A DNA stretch of 12,132 nt from Bacillota bacterium (GTDB lineage Bacteria > Bacillota > DTU030), in contig DUVO01000100.1 in assembly GCA_012841005.1 (NCBI GenBank), positions 1 through 12,132 on the forward strand, in the 5' to 3' direction. Numbering within the stretch: the stretch's first letter is position 1; every line of letters starts with the position of its first letter. The translations under genes and the position numbers were made by a program. Shown piece by piece: positions 6,288 to 12,132 of this stretch. The notes below the pieces were generated by a model. The model was given only the letters and a program-made list of their open reading frames with translations, ran no database searches and had not been told where the DNA came from.

Positions 6288-6657
6288 ATCTGTTTGGGTA
6301 TAACTTCAAGCATATATATTCGCACTCACCGGGGAAATTCCTCTTTTTCGCAAAAAAATATTAGCATGCTGCCTTTATTCTTCGCCCTGCCATTTCCTCG
6401 TTGATAAGGGCGGGACAAGTCCCCGCCGGGAATAAGACCCTTTCCATGCATAACGGTGTTGACCTCACCACCTGTAAAAAAGGGGCGCCTCAACTCTCCC
6501 CCAGCCCTCCCTGAATTGACTGCCGGTATGGGGCTTTGCAAACCCACTATTCCCCAGGAAAATTTACTGCTCGACCGGCCCCGACAAATCAATTATATAG
6601 TATAATGGTAGTCATATAATCTAGCCCAAAATATTGGGCAAAAGGGGGGTGACATTC
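6288..6657. other. Divergent intergenic region between the ferredoxin and the PgpA-like gene
   Basis: No gene is supported in these 370 bases. A minus frame at 6326-6592 codes for a Gly/Arg/Ser-rich composition with no domain and no ribosome binding site. Contents seen: an AT-rich part next to the ferredoxin (6290-6360) that should hold its promoter; a GC-rich inverted repeat GGCGGG / CCCCGCC at 6409-6427; two TATAAT boxes at 6601-6606 and 6615-6620; and the inverted repeat at 6624-6639. Confidence 0.55.
6601..6639 (+). promoter_or_regulatory. Twin -10 boxes and operator-like inverted repeat before the PgpA-like gene
   Basis: TATAAT occurs at 6601-6606 and 6615-6620; neither has a convincing -35. 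Directly downstream, GCCCAA (6624-6629) and TTGGGC (6634-6639) form a perfect 6-bp inverted repeat around AATA. It lies just in front of the GGGGGGTGA ribosome binding site (6643-6651), where a repressor or RNA hairpin could affect expression. Confidence 0.4.
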
Positions 6658-7161
6658 TTGGACAAAAGCCAAACTCCAGATAATCGCACCATTACCATTG
6701 ATCTTTTGGCGCAGCGGGGAGTATGCCTAGAAGATATTGCCCACCTGGTCTTGGAACTGCAAAAAGGATATTATTCCGACCTGACCTTCGCCGAATGCTT
6801 GGAAAGCGTCATGCGGGTATTAGACAAAAGGGAAGTACAAAATGCCATCCTCACGGGGCTTACCCTGGATATTCTCACCGAAAGGGGTTTAGTTGACGAA
6901 CCCCTTGCCTCAATTCTCCGTAACGACGATAATCTTTATGGTATTGATGAAATCCTGTCCTTGAGTATTGTCAATGTCTATGGTTCAATCGGTCTCACCA
7001 ATTTTGGCTATCTTGATAAGCTCAAACCGGGAATTATCGGCAGCATCAATGGCAAGAATAACCGTGTAAATACTTTCCTTGATGATATAGTAGCAGCTAT
7101 TGCCGCGGCCGCTTCGGCCCGCATAGCCCACCGGGCCAGGGCGGTACCAACCGGCGACTAG
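6658..7161 (+). CDS. Soluble PgpA-like (YutG-type) phosphatidylglycerophosphatase A family protein
   Basis: I choose the TTG at 6658 (167 aa), 6 bases after GGGGGGTGA, over the upstream TTG at 6634, which lies before the ribosome binding site. The protein matches Bacillus YutG-type members of the PgpA family along its length. The PgpA acidic residues are kept: Asp97-Glu98 in YGIDEILSLS and Asp142-Asp143 in TFLDDIVAAIAAAAS, with the Lys-Pro of DKLKPG at 123-124. PgpA proper dephosphorylates phosphatidylglycerophosphate in the membrane. Here the N-terminal 85 residues are a polar helical domain (LLAQRGVCLEDIAHLVLELQ) in place of membrane helices, so the protein is probably soluble or peripheral and its true substrate is uncertain. 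It lies alone, with its own terminator-like hairpin downstream. Confidence 0.88.
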   Translation: MDKSQTPDNRTITIDLLAQRGVCLEDIAHLVLELQKGYYSDLTFAECLESVMRVLDKREVQNAILTGLTLDILTERGLVDEPLASILRNDDNLYGIDEILSLSIVNVYGSIGLTNFGYLDKLKPGIIGSINGKNNRVNTFLDDIVAAIAAAASARIAHRARAVPTGD

Positions 7162-7172
7162 AAAATAACTGT

Positions 7173-7209
7173 CTGGCTTTGACCCGTGGGCAAGGCAGAG
7201 GGACTTTTT
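7173..7209 (+). terminator. Possible terminator after the PgpA-like gene
   Basis: CTG-G-CTTTG-A-CCC (7173-7185) pairs with GGGCAAGGCAG (7188-7198): 11 pairs including one wobble, with two single-base bulges. TTTTT follows at 7205-7209, six bases after the stem. The stem is imperfect and the T-tract distant, so confidence is modest. Confidence 0.4.
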
Positions 7210-7231
7210 CTCGCCACAGGGAACAAAAAAA

Positions 7232-7269
7232 TGTTATAATAATTGTTGGATATCAAGATATCTTTCCAA
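7232..7269 (+). promoter_or_regulatory. Extended -10 promoter and operator-like dyad before deoC
   Basis: TGTTATAAT at 7232-7240 is an extended -10 with a perfect TATAAT (7235-7240); no clear -35 is seen. Right at the expected transcription start lies a dyad, TTGGATATC-AA-GATATC-TT-TCCAA (7246-7269), built on two GATATC sites. It is well placed to be a repressor operator between promoter and ribosome binding site (AAGGAGGG, 7287-7294). DeoR-type control is possible but no regulator gene is nearby. Confidence 0.5.
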
Positions 7270-7302
7270 TTATTTTATTATTACTCAAGGAGGGATATAA
7301 CG

Positions 7303-8034
7303 GTGAAGATTGGAAACCTGGAACTAACACGGGAAAACCTGGCACAGATGATTGATTACTCTGTACTGGGCCCTGATGCAACAGAAGCCACAATTGTCGA
7401 AGCCTGCCGGGTAGCAAAGGAATATAACTTTAAGGGCGTTCACCCGAACCCCATCTGGGCCCAAAGGGTAGCCGAAGAACTGGAAGGAACAGGCATTGAA
7501 ACGGGCTATGTACTCAGTTTCCCCTTTGGTGCCAACCCGACAGAAATCAAGGTGACAGAAGCCAAATATGCAGCAAAAATTTTAAAAGGAAAACCCTGGG
7601 TTATCGACATGGTTACCAATATCGGCAAGCTTAAAAGCGGTGAATACGATTACTACCGCCGGGATATTGCCGAGGTAGCAAAGGTCTGCCATGACGCGGG
7701 TGTGGAATGCAAGGCTATCCTAGAAGTAGCTTTTCTCACCGACGATGAAATTAAAGCTGCCTGCCAATTGGCTGCCGAAGCCGGTGCCGATTGGGTGAAA
7801 ACCAGCACCGGGCGGGGAGGCCCCCCGACCCTGGCCCAATTAAAGCTGATGCGGGACAGCAGCCCCCAACATGTAAAGGTTAAATGTGCCGGATTCGGTG
7901 CCCACTGGTCCCCGACCGTTGCCCTGGCGGCCATTCTGGCAGGGGCTGAACGCCTGGGTACCAGAAGGGCCCCCTGGATTATTGAAGAGATTACTGGACT
8001 GATGCCGGAATTATTGGAACGGATCGAGAAATAA
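7303..8034 (+). CDS. deoC: Deoxyribose-phosphate aldolase (DeoC) family protein, divergent
   Basis: The start is the GTG at 7303, 8 bases after AAGGAGGG, giving 243 aa; the longer frame from 7243 overlaps the promoter and dyad. DeoC cleaves 2-deoxyribose-5-phosphate to acetaldehyde and glyceraldehyde-3-phosphate through a lysine Schiff base. The catalytic set is present: Asp102 in DMVTNIG, Schiff-base Lys166 in WVKTSTG, and the second lysine, Lys194, in VKVKCAG. The N-terminal motif IDYSVLGPDATE also fits. Unusual are the C-terminal phosphate-binding loops: the usual SGG(I) is replaced by AGFGAHW (about 196-202) and the usual GTSSG by GTRRA (219-223); also HPNP stands where VNP is usual. The aldolase chemistry is therefore likely but the natural substrate may differ. 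It is a single-gene unit. Confidence 0.85.
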   Translation: MKIGNLELTRENLAQMIDYSVLGPDATEATIVEACRVAKEYNFKGVHPNPIWAQRVAEELEGTGIETGYVLSFPFGANPTEIKVTEAKYAAKILKGKPWVIDMVTNIGKLKSGEYDYYRRDIAEVAKVCHDAGVECKAILEVAFLTDDEIKAACQLAAEAGADWVKTSTGRGGPPTLAQLKLMRDSSPQHVKVKCAGFGAHWSPTVALAAILAGAERLGTRRAPWIIEEITGLMPELLERIEK

Positions 8035-8348
8035 AGAATTGGACAAAGTATTTTTTTTGAGATCATATTATTGTCCACCCCAGTAAACTTTGCGGCCCTC
8101 CCTGCCGAAAAAGGGCCTTATAAGACAAAAAATAATAAGTCCACGACAACTCCTGCACCGCGCCAAAGATCGCCCAAGGGCTTTCCGAGACCATATAAAA
8201 TGACCGTAAAATCCAGGTCAAGCTTTTCCAGGCTTGCTCCTCATATCTTAAGAGAATTGGTGACTAGTAAAGGCGCTGAAGTTGCATACTAAAACTGCGG
8301 GGCGTTAATTAAACAATATTAGATAATAGCTGAAGGAGGAAAGATTAA
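8035..8348. other. Gene-less stretch between deoC and the 60-aa gene
   Basis: GGACAA and TTGTCC (8041-8075) can pair around a long AT-rich loop containing a run of eight T just after deoC; this may help end transcription but is not a classic terminator. A plus frame at 8071-8292 has no ribosome binding site. A minus-strand stretch (about 8118-8235) reads as plausible protein (ending GLGKPLGDLWRGAGVVVDLL) but has no start codon after its upstream stop. The AT-rich part near 8300-8330 probably holds the promoter of the next gene. Confidence 0.5.
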
Positions 8349-8531
8349 TTGCCAGAGGAAAAATCAAAACAAGGGGAAAAGAGGAAAACCTTTATCTCCG
8401 ACAACATCATGTCCGATGGCATGTTGCCCCCCGTCAGTGCCGATGAGCTGGTTAACGAACAGATCAAATATATGTCCCTGGTTCAGGGTAAGCAGGAGGA
8501 AACAGACGACCACAGCTCGCCCCTGCCATAA
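8349..8531 (+). CDS. Small hydrophilic protein of unknown function, 60 aa
   Basis: The start is a TTG 9 bases after AAGGAGG (8333-8339), a strong site that is the main support. The protein is highly charged: a Lys/Glu-rich head (PEEKSKQGEKRK), a middle MSDGMLPPVSADELVNEQ that looks like a short helix, and an acidic tail. There is no membrane segment, cysteine motif or known domain, and I do not recognise a family. It ends 22 bases before the end of the convergent CapA-like gene, with no obvious terminator between. Confidence 0.6.
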   Translation: MPEEKSKQGEKRKTFISDNIMSDGMLPPVSADELVNEQIKYMSLVQGKQEETDDHSSPLP

Positions 8532-8553
8532 CTGCCCGTTCCTCAGGTCTCCC

Positions 8554-9750
8554 CTACCTTTTCCTTTCCCTCACCCTTATTTCACCCTCCGGGGCCACCC
8601 AGGTAACCGTTTCTTCCCATACCTCCCGCAACCGCTGCCAATCCTCCGCGGTTAAATATGGGTCTGCCTCGGTTTCGTAGTCGCGTAGTGCTTCCTCGAC
8701 GGGAAGAACCCGGTATTGTAACCTGCCATATACCCGGTACCGGTGTACCCAGGTGGGGAGATATTCCACCGCCTTGATCCTCTTTTCACCCCGGGTAATA
8801 TTCTTTTCCAAGGTTATAAAAAGAATCATCCCGCTATCCCGGTACCGATCCCTCTGATTGGAAATAAAATTCCCCTGGGAGTAGGCAACTACCCGGGTTC
8901 CTGTCTCCCCGGAAAAAATTTTTACCGGCTGCAGTACGTGGGGGTGGCTTCCCAGGATAATATCTGCTCCCTGGGAAAGAAGAAAATCTACCAGCTCCTC
9001 TTGCTCAGGAGAACGACGACGGTGGTATTCATTTCCAAAATGCACCAGGACAACGATCCAATCGGCTCCCTCTTCCCTGGCCCTGGCTAAATCTTGGGCC
9101 ATCTCTTCCCGGTCGATTAGCTTAACTAAATATTCTTTTCCTTTCGGCAGGGGAATCCCATTGGTTCCGTATGTATAGGCGAGGAAGGCCAGACTGTGAC
9201 CCTCCCTTTCCAGCATGGTGACACTTTGCCTTTCCTCCCAATTGCGGTAGGTCCCGACCGCCGTCAAGCCATTGGCCGCCAGGTTATCCAAAGTGTGTAA
9301 AACCCCTTTTTCTCCCCTATCGAGGGCATGATTGTTAGCCGTACTCACCAGATGGAATCCGGCCCACTTTAAGGCTGCGGCCAGGGTAGCAGGGCTGTTA
9401 AAACGGGGATAGCCGGAGTAGCCCTGGTCCGAACCAGCCAGGGTCGTTTCCAGATTGGCCACAGCTATATCTACATCCGCCAGCAGTGGTCTCACCGGGG
9501 CAAAAGAAGGCATGAAATCATATTCCCCCCCCTGCCAGTCAAATGCTGCATTCACCTGGGGCATGTGGGCCATGATATCGCCGACACTGGCAAGGGTAAT
9601 AGTAGTGACAACTTCCGGCGGTGGCAGGGGTTCCATATCCCCGGGCTCAGTGGTAACCGGTACTGTAGGTTCATTCTCCAGCCGGAGCAGACCCAACAGC
9701 ACCAAGGTTGCCAGGATCGCTAAACCAGCAAGGATAAAGTTCTTTTTCAT
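8554..9750 (-). CDS. CapA family protein (poly-gamma-glutamate capsule-type, metallophosphatase fold)
   Basis: This gene encodes a 398-residue protein starting with ATG behind GGGGGTGA. Residues 5-22 form a single hydrophobic N-terminal anchor, followed by a Pro/Glu-rich linker to about 50, then a complete CapA domain. Its motifs are SVGDIM (55-60), NLETTL (99-104), ANNHALDRG (138-146), HFGNEY (237-242), GSHPHVLQP (267-275) and SQGNF (291-295). These match the metal-ligand motifs of the calcineurin-like fold of CapA/PgsA proteins. CapA/PgsA acts in poly-gamma-glutamate export or anchoring, but many stand-alone copies in Firmicutes have no known substrate. No capB or capC is here, so capsule synthesis is not implied. 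It should be membrane-anchored, facing outward. It is a single-gene unit behind the PepSY gene's terminator. Confidence 0.9.
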   Translation of the reverse strand: MKKNFILAGLAILATLVLLGLLRLENEPTVPVTTEPGDMEPLPPPEVVTTITLASVGDIMAHMPQVNAAFDWQGGEYDFMPSFAPVRPLLADVDIAVANLETTLAGSDQGYSGYPRFNSPATLAAALKWAGFHLVSTANNHALDRGEKGVLHTLDNLAANGLTAVGTYRNWEERQSVTMLEREGHSLAFLAYTYGTNGIPLPKGKEYLVKLIDREEMAQDLARAREEGADWIVVLVHFGNEYHRRRSPEQEELVDFLLSQGADIILGSHPHVLQPVKIFSGETGTRVVAYSQGNFISNQRDRYRDSGMILFITLEKNITRGEKRIKAVEYLPTWVHRYRVYGRLQYRVLPVEEALRDYETEADPYLTAEDWQRLREVWEETVTWVAPEGEIRVRERKR

Positions 9751-9816
9751 GCCAATGCTTCACCCCCACTAGTAACATTCCCCATTTATAAAAATAATCC
9801 TCTTTTCCCAGCATCA

Positions 9817-9852
9817 GAAAAAATTAGAGGCCTGTTTGTACAGACCTCTAAT
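9817..9852 (-). terminator. Intrinsic terminator of the PepSY gene
   Basis: ATTAGAGG-C-CTGT (9823-9835) pairs with ACAG-A-CCTCTAAT (9840-9852): 12 pairs around one mismatch, loop TTGT. On the minus strand the stem is followed by a T-run (9818-9823). It begins 8 bases after the stop of the gene at 9861. Confidence 0.9.
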
Positions 9853-9860
9853 AATGATAT

Positions 9861-10658
9861 TTAGGAAACTTTATCATGGGCAAGAACACGACCGGTGAAG
9901 GCTCCAATCAGAAAACGATCGGCATTGGGTGTCCCCATACCAGCCCGGCTGAGACGAACCTCCCACACGAGGCTGTCCCGTTCCAGGGCGAGGCCTATCT
10001 GCACAACCTCAGCCCGGTAATTGACCTGGTCCCGGGCAATGGCAATAGCCTGTTCCCGACTGATCTGGGCCACCTGTACCTGGCCGCCTTTAATCCGTCC
10101 CCTTTCAACTACCTTGCCGTCCTTCTCCCGGATGGTTACATAGATACGTTCTGTAGGATCAGCACCCCTTTGGGCCATGTTTACCGTCCAGAGACCGGAA
10201 TTCTTCATATGGGCCGTTGCCCTAACCTCAACGGGCCGGGCAACTTCACCCTGGGCAATTTCAACTGCCTTCTTCCAATCTACCGGCCCTGGTTTGGGAG
10301 CGGGAGCCTTATTGACCTTATAGTCCAATACCCGCCCGGTTAACAGATCGACCATTACCTGATGGGTAGTGGTTTCCAAACGGTCTCTTTCTATCAATTT
10401 AACCTCCCAGGCAACCCTTCCCCAGATAATGGTCAGGCGTACAGATTCCAATTCCACCCGCCGGCTGGGAATAAAGCCCCTGGCAATCTTTACCGCTTCC
10501 TCCTCGCCTACCAGTTTGAGCCTGATGTGATGGTGGGCTGCATCCCAGTCATGTTTTAACACCTCTGCTTCACCCGGGGAAGCCGCAAAAACTCCTTGTC
10601 CTCCTATGAGAATTACCAGGGCAGTAACCATAAACATTACCGATAAACTTTTTTTCAA
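9861..10658 (-). CDS. Secreted protein with three PepSY-like repeats
   Basis: This gene encodes a 265-residue protein with a TTG start (10656-10658) behind AAGGGG. An N-terminal signal peptide is clear: MKKSL, a hydrophobic core, and GVFA-A with cleavage near residue 25-26. The mature part holds three repeats of the PepSY pattern (helix with EAxxIA, then strands with W-x-V and a D-x-x-T-G-R-V turn): about 48-115 (EEEAVKIARGF ... LLTGRVLDYKV), 128-190 (WKKAVEIAQGEV ... GLWTVNM) and 200-265 (REQAIAIARDQV ... VWEVRL ... FTGRVLAHDKV). The second repeat is the most degenerate and has lost TGR. PepSY domains are thought to restrain proteases (as in M4 propeptides and YpeB). With no protease beside it, the partner is unknown. 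It has its own terminator. Confidence 0.85.
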   Translation of the reverse strand: MKKSLSVMFMVTALVILIGGQGVFAASPGEAEVLKHDWDAAHHHIRLKLVGEEEAVKIARGFIPSRRVELESVRLTIIWGRVAWEVKLIERDRLETTTHQVMVDLLTGRVLDYKVNKAPAPKPGPVDWKKAVEIAQGEVARPVEVRATAHMKNSGLWTVNMAQRGADPTERIYVTIREKDGKVVERGRIKGGQVQVAQISREQAIAIARDQVNYRAEVVQIGLALERDSLVWEVRLSRAGMGTPNADRFLIGAFTGRVLAHDKVS

Positions 10659-10798
10659 TTCATTCCCCTTCTTTCCTTGTTTTTGAAAAAGATTTCAGCT
10701 GCCTATCCTGGTTTCTCTTATCCCCCCTTCCCATTGTACTACTTTAGACTGGAGGATAAAGGCCCAGGTTCCTGGTACTTTCTGGACTGGCCTCAAGG

Positions 10799-10822
10799 AA
10801 AAAAGGGGGGTAGAATCGCCCC
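10799..10822 (-). terminator. Possible terminator of the buk-ptb operon
   Basis: On the minus strand GGGG (10819-10822) and CCCC (10807-10810) can pair around CGATTCTA, followed closely by TTTTTT (10799-10804). The stem is only 4 G-C pairs, so this is tentative; it is the only stem plus T-tract found between ptb and the PepSY gene. Confidence 0.4.
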
Positions 10823-10863
10823 GGTTAAGAATATCGCTGGAGTAAGGGGGTCAGGCTATTGGC

Positions 10864-11781
10864 TCATCTATTACGTCTGCCATGATGTACCAGGGAAGCA
10901 AAAACCAGGGAACAAAGCTTGGAGTAGGCTGAATCAGCCCGGGAAGGAAGGACAACGGGAGCCCGGCTGCCCATGACGATGCCCGCCATGGTGCCCCCGG
11001 CCAGAAAAGACAAGGATTTACCGAGAACATTGCCTGCCTCAATATCAGGCACAAGAAGAATATCGGCCTCACCTGCAACTGGACTATTAATCCCCTTCTG
11101 GCGGGCGGCTTTCCGGTCCACAGCATTATCCAGGGCCAGGGGACCGTCCACAATAGCCCCCTCAATTTGGCCCCGGTCTGCCATCTTGGCCAAACTGGCT
11201 GCATCAATGGTGGCTGCCATCTGGGGGTTAACAACTTCTACCGCCGCAAGGAGGGCTACCTTAGGTTGGCTGTAACCCAGGGCTTTCACGGCGTCAATGC
11301 TGTTTTGGAGTATCTGCCACTTCTGCGCAAGATCCGGGGCAATATTCACTCCCCCGTCGGTCATAAACAAAAGGCGGGGGAAATCGGGCAGGTCAAAGGC
11401 AGCCACGTGGCTCAACAGCTTCCCTGTCCGCAAACCGTACTCAGGGTTTAAAACGGCCTTCAAAAATACGGAAGTGCTCACCATCCCCCTCATGACCACA
11501 TCTACTTCCCCGCTCCTTACCAGTTCTACCGCCTTTTGGGCACTGGCCGCAGCATCGAGAGCCCCAACCAGGACGCAATCTGCCAGGGAAAGGCCAACGG
11601 CAACAGCCTGCGCCCGCACCTGGTCTTCCCGGCCGACCAAATAAGGAGTAATTAGCCCCTCCTGCTTGGCCAATTTAATCCCTTCCAGGACCTCTTTATC
11701 CTCAGCAGCTGCGACCGCTACCCGGGCCGGCGGATATTCCCTGGCCCTTTCAATTAACTGGGGAAAATCTTTAATTGGCAT
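10864..11781 (-). CDS. ptb: Phosphate butyryltransferase (phosphotransbutyrylase)
   Basis: This gene encodes 305 residues, the normal length for Ptb. It converts butyryl-CoA (or related branched and short acyl-CoAs) and phosphate into acyl phosphate plus CoA, which butyrate kinase then uses to make ATP. The sequence shows the PTA_PTB fold signatures: VMRGMVSTSVFLKAVLN at 96-112, FMTDGGVNIAPDL at 139-151, VDGPLALDNAVD at 211-222, LVPDIEAGNVLGKSL at 243-257 and VMGSRAPVVLPSRADS at 269-284. The ATG overlaps the stop of the upstream butyrate kinase gene by one base (TAATG), with a GGGGGG ribosome binding site inside that gene, so the two are co-translated. The protein is cytoplasmic. Phosphotransacetylase is less likely because the length and the DGPLALDNA motif fit Ptb and the kinase partner is of the Buk type. 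Confidence 0.92.
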   Translation of the reverse strand: MPIKDFPQLIERAREYPPARVAVAAAEDKEVLEGIKLAKQEGLITPYLVGREDQVRAQAVAVGLSLADCVLVGALDAAASAQKAVELVRSGEVDVVMRGMVSTSVFLKAVLNPEYGLRTGKLLSHVAAFDLPDFPRLLFMTDGGVNIAPDLAQKWQILQNSIDAVKALGYSQPKVALLAAVEVVNPQMAATIDAASLAKMADRGQIEGAIVDGPLALDNAVDRKAARQKGINSPVAGEADILLVPDIEAGNVLGKSLSFLAGGTMAGIVMGSRAPVVLPSRADSAYSKLCSLVFASLVHHGRRNR

Positions 11782-12132
11782 TATATACCCCCCTTACCCG
11801 TGTAGTGCCTTGCCTCTTCTTGGCCGGTAAGTACCCGCAGCGCCCCTTCTGCCAGGGCGGCCATCTCCTCTTCCCCGGGATAAATAAGGACTGGAGCAAT
11901 AAAACCGACCCGCTCCCGAATCCTCCCGGTAATGTACTGGGAATGGGCAAGACCACCTGTTATAACGATCCCATCTACCTGCCCTTCCAACACTGCCGCC
12001 ATAGCACCAATGTTTTTGGCGATCTGTAGTATCATGGCCTCCAATACAAGTCGCGCCTCCCGGTCACCCTCATTGATGCGTGTTTCAACTTCCTGTATGT
12101 CCGCTGTACCCAGGTAGGAATAAACCCCACCC
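11781..12132 (-). CDS. buk: Butyrate kinase, C-terminal part (5' end beyond window)
   Basis: The frame is open to the right edge, so the gene starts outside the window; 117 residues are visible. Reading from the edge: GVYSYLGTADIQEVETRI, then EARLVLEAMILQIAKNIGAMAAVL, then DGIVITGGLAHSQYI, then PVLIYPGEEEMAALAEGALRVL. These are the C-terminal signatures of butyrate kinase of the acetate/propionate/butyrate kinase (ASKHA) family: the YLGT-D-EVE segment, the VITGG adenosine-binding loop and the YPGEEEMxALAEGALRVL tail. The enzyme makes butyrate and ATP from butyryl phosphate and ADP. It is translationally coupled to ptb by a TAATG overlap. An internal TTG at 12044 is not the start, because coding similarity continues upstream of it. 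Confidence 0.93.
   Translation of the reverse strand, partial: GGVYSYLGTADIQEVETRINEGDREARLVLEAMILQIAKNIGAMAAVLEGQVDGIVITGGLAHSQYITGRIRERVGFIAPVLIYPGEEEMAALAEGALRVLTGQEEARHYTGKGGI

Noticed and set aside
6326..6592. 88-aa minus-strand reading frame between the ferredoxin and the PgpA-like gene
   Set aside because: No ribosome binding site, Gly/Arg-rich low-complexity character, no domain; it lies over what must be the divergent promoter region.
7243..7302. N-terminal extension of DeoC from TTG 7243
   Set aside because: This start lies inside the promoter/dyad region and has no ribosome binding site; the GTG at 7303 follows AAGGAGGG.
8118..8240. Minus-strand stretch that reads like a hydrophobic C-terminus (…GKPLGDLWRGAGVVVDLL…)
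   Set aside because: There is no ATG, GTG or TTG at its head after the in-frame TGA, and it is under 45 codons. At most it is a gene remnant; not enough to call a pseudogene.
8071..8292. 73-aa plus-strand reading frame after deoC
   Set aside because: TTG start without ribosome binding site, no recognisable domain; overlaps a more protein-like minus-strand reading.
10677..10976. 99-aa plus-strand reading frame opposite the buk-ptb end
   Set aside because: It runs antisense into ptb, with no ribosome binding site or domain.

Overview
The window looks like chromosomal DNA of an anaerobic, probably thermophilic or syntrophic Firmicute of the clostridial / Peptococcaceae-Moorella kind. The evidence is the strong AAGGAGG-type ribosome binding sites, frequent TTG and GTG starts, a stand-alone 2x[4Fe-4S] ferredoxin, a butyrate kinase / phosphate butyryltransferase pair, a YutG-type PgpA-like protein, and a GTGACAAGGGGACGGGG-type repeat of a kind I remember from genomes of this group. 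The genus cannot be fixed from the sequence. I saw no transposase, integrase, CRISPR array, rRNA or tRNA.

Left part (1-3350, all + strand): the 3' end of a TlpA/ResA-like thioredoxin gene, whose last codons and stop are followed by a second copy at a 30-bp period; a gene-less stretch with an 18-bp GC-rich tandem repeat; a small DUF2103-like gene; then a tightly coupled pair, a UPF0261 (Tm-1-like ATP-binding) protein and a PEP-hydrolase-type TIM-barrel protein, closed by a hairpin. These two families are the halves of the tomato Tm-1 antiviral protein, here encoded as separate genes one nucleotide apart.

Middle left (3400-6290, all - strand): a 61-aa HicB-like orphan with a good promoter and terminator, a lipoprotein with TolB/PD40 beta-propeller repeats, a bacterial PH-like protein whose likely start codon lies in the loop of a perfect hairpin, and a 55-aa ferredoxin gene.

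Middle right (6600-8531, + strand): a soluble PgpA-like (YutG-type) protein, a divergent deoxyribose-phosphate aldolase (DeoC) with catalytic residues kept but phosphate-site motifs changed, and a small hydrophilic 60-aa gene.

Right part (8554-12132, - strand): a CapA/PgsA-like membrane-anchored metallophosphatase-fold protein, a secreted protein with three PepSY-like repeats, and the end of a buk-ptb operon (butyrate kinase cut by the window edge, overlapping phosphate butyryltransferase by one base), which would make ATP from butyryl-CoA or another acyl-CoA. Apart from the UPF0261/TIM-barrel pair and buk-ptb, the genes look like single-gene units separated by their own promoters and terminators. 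I see no clear multi-gene novel system; the best lead is the split Tm-1 pair.
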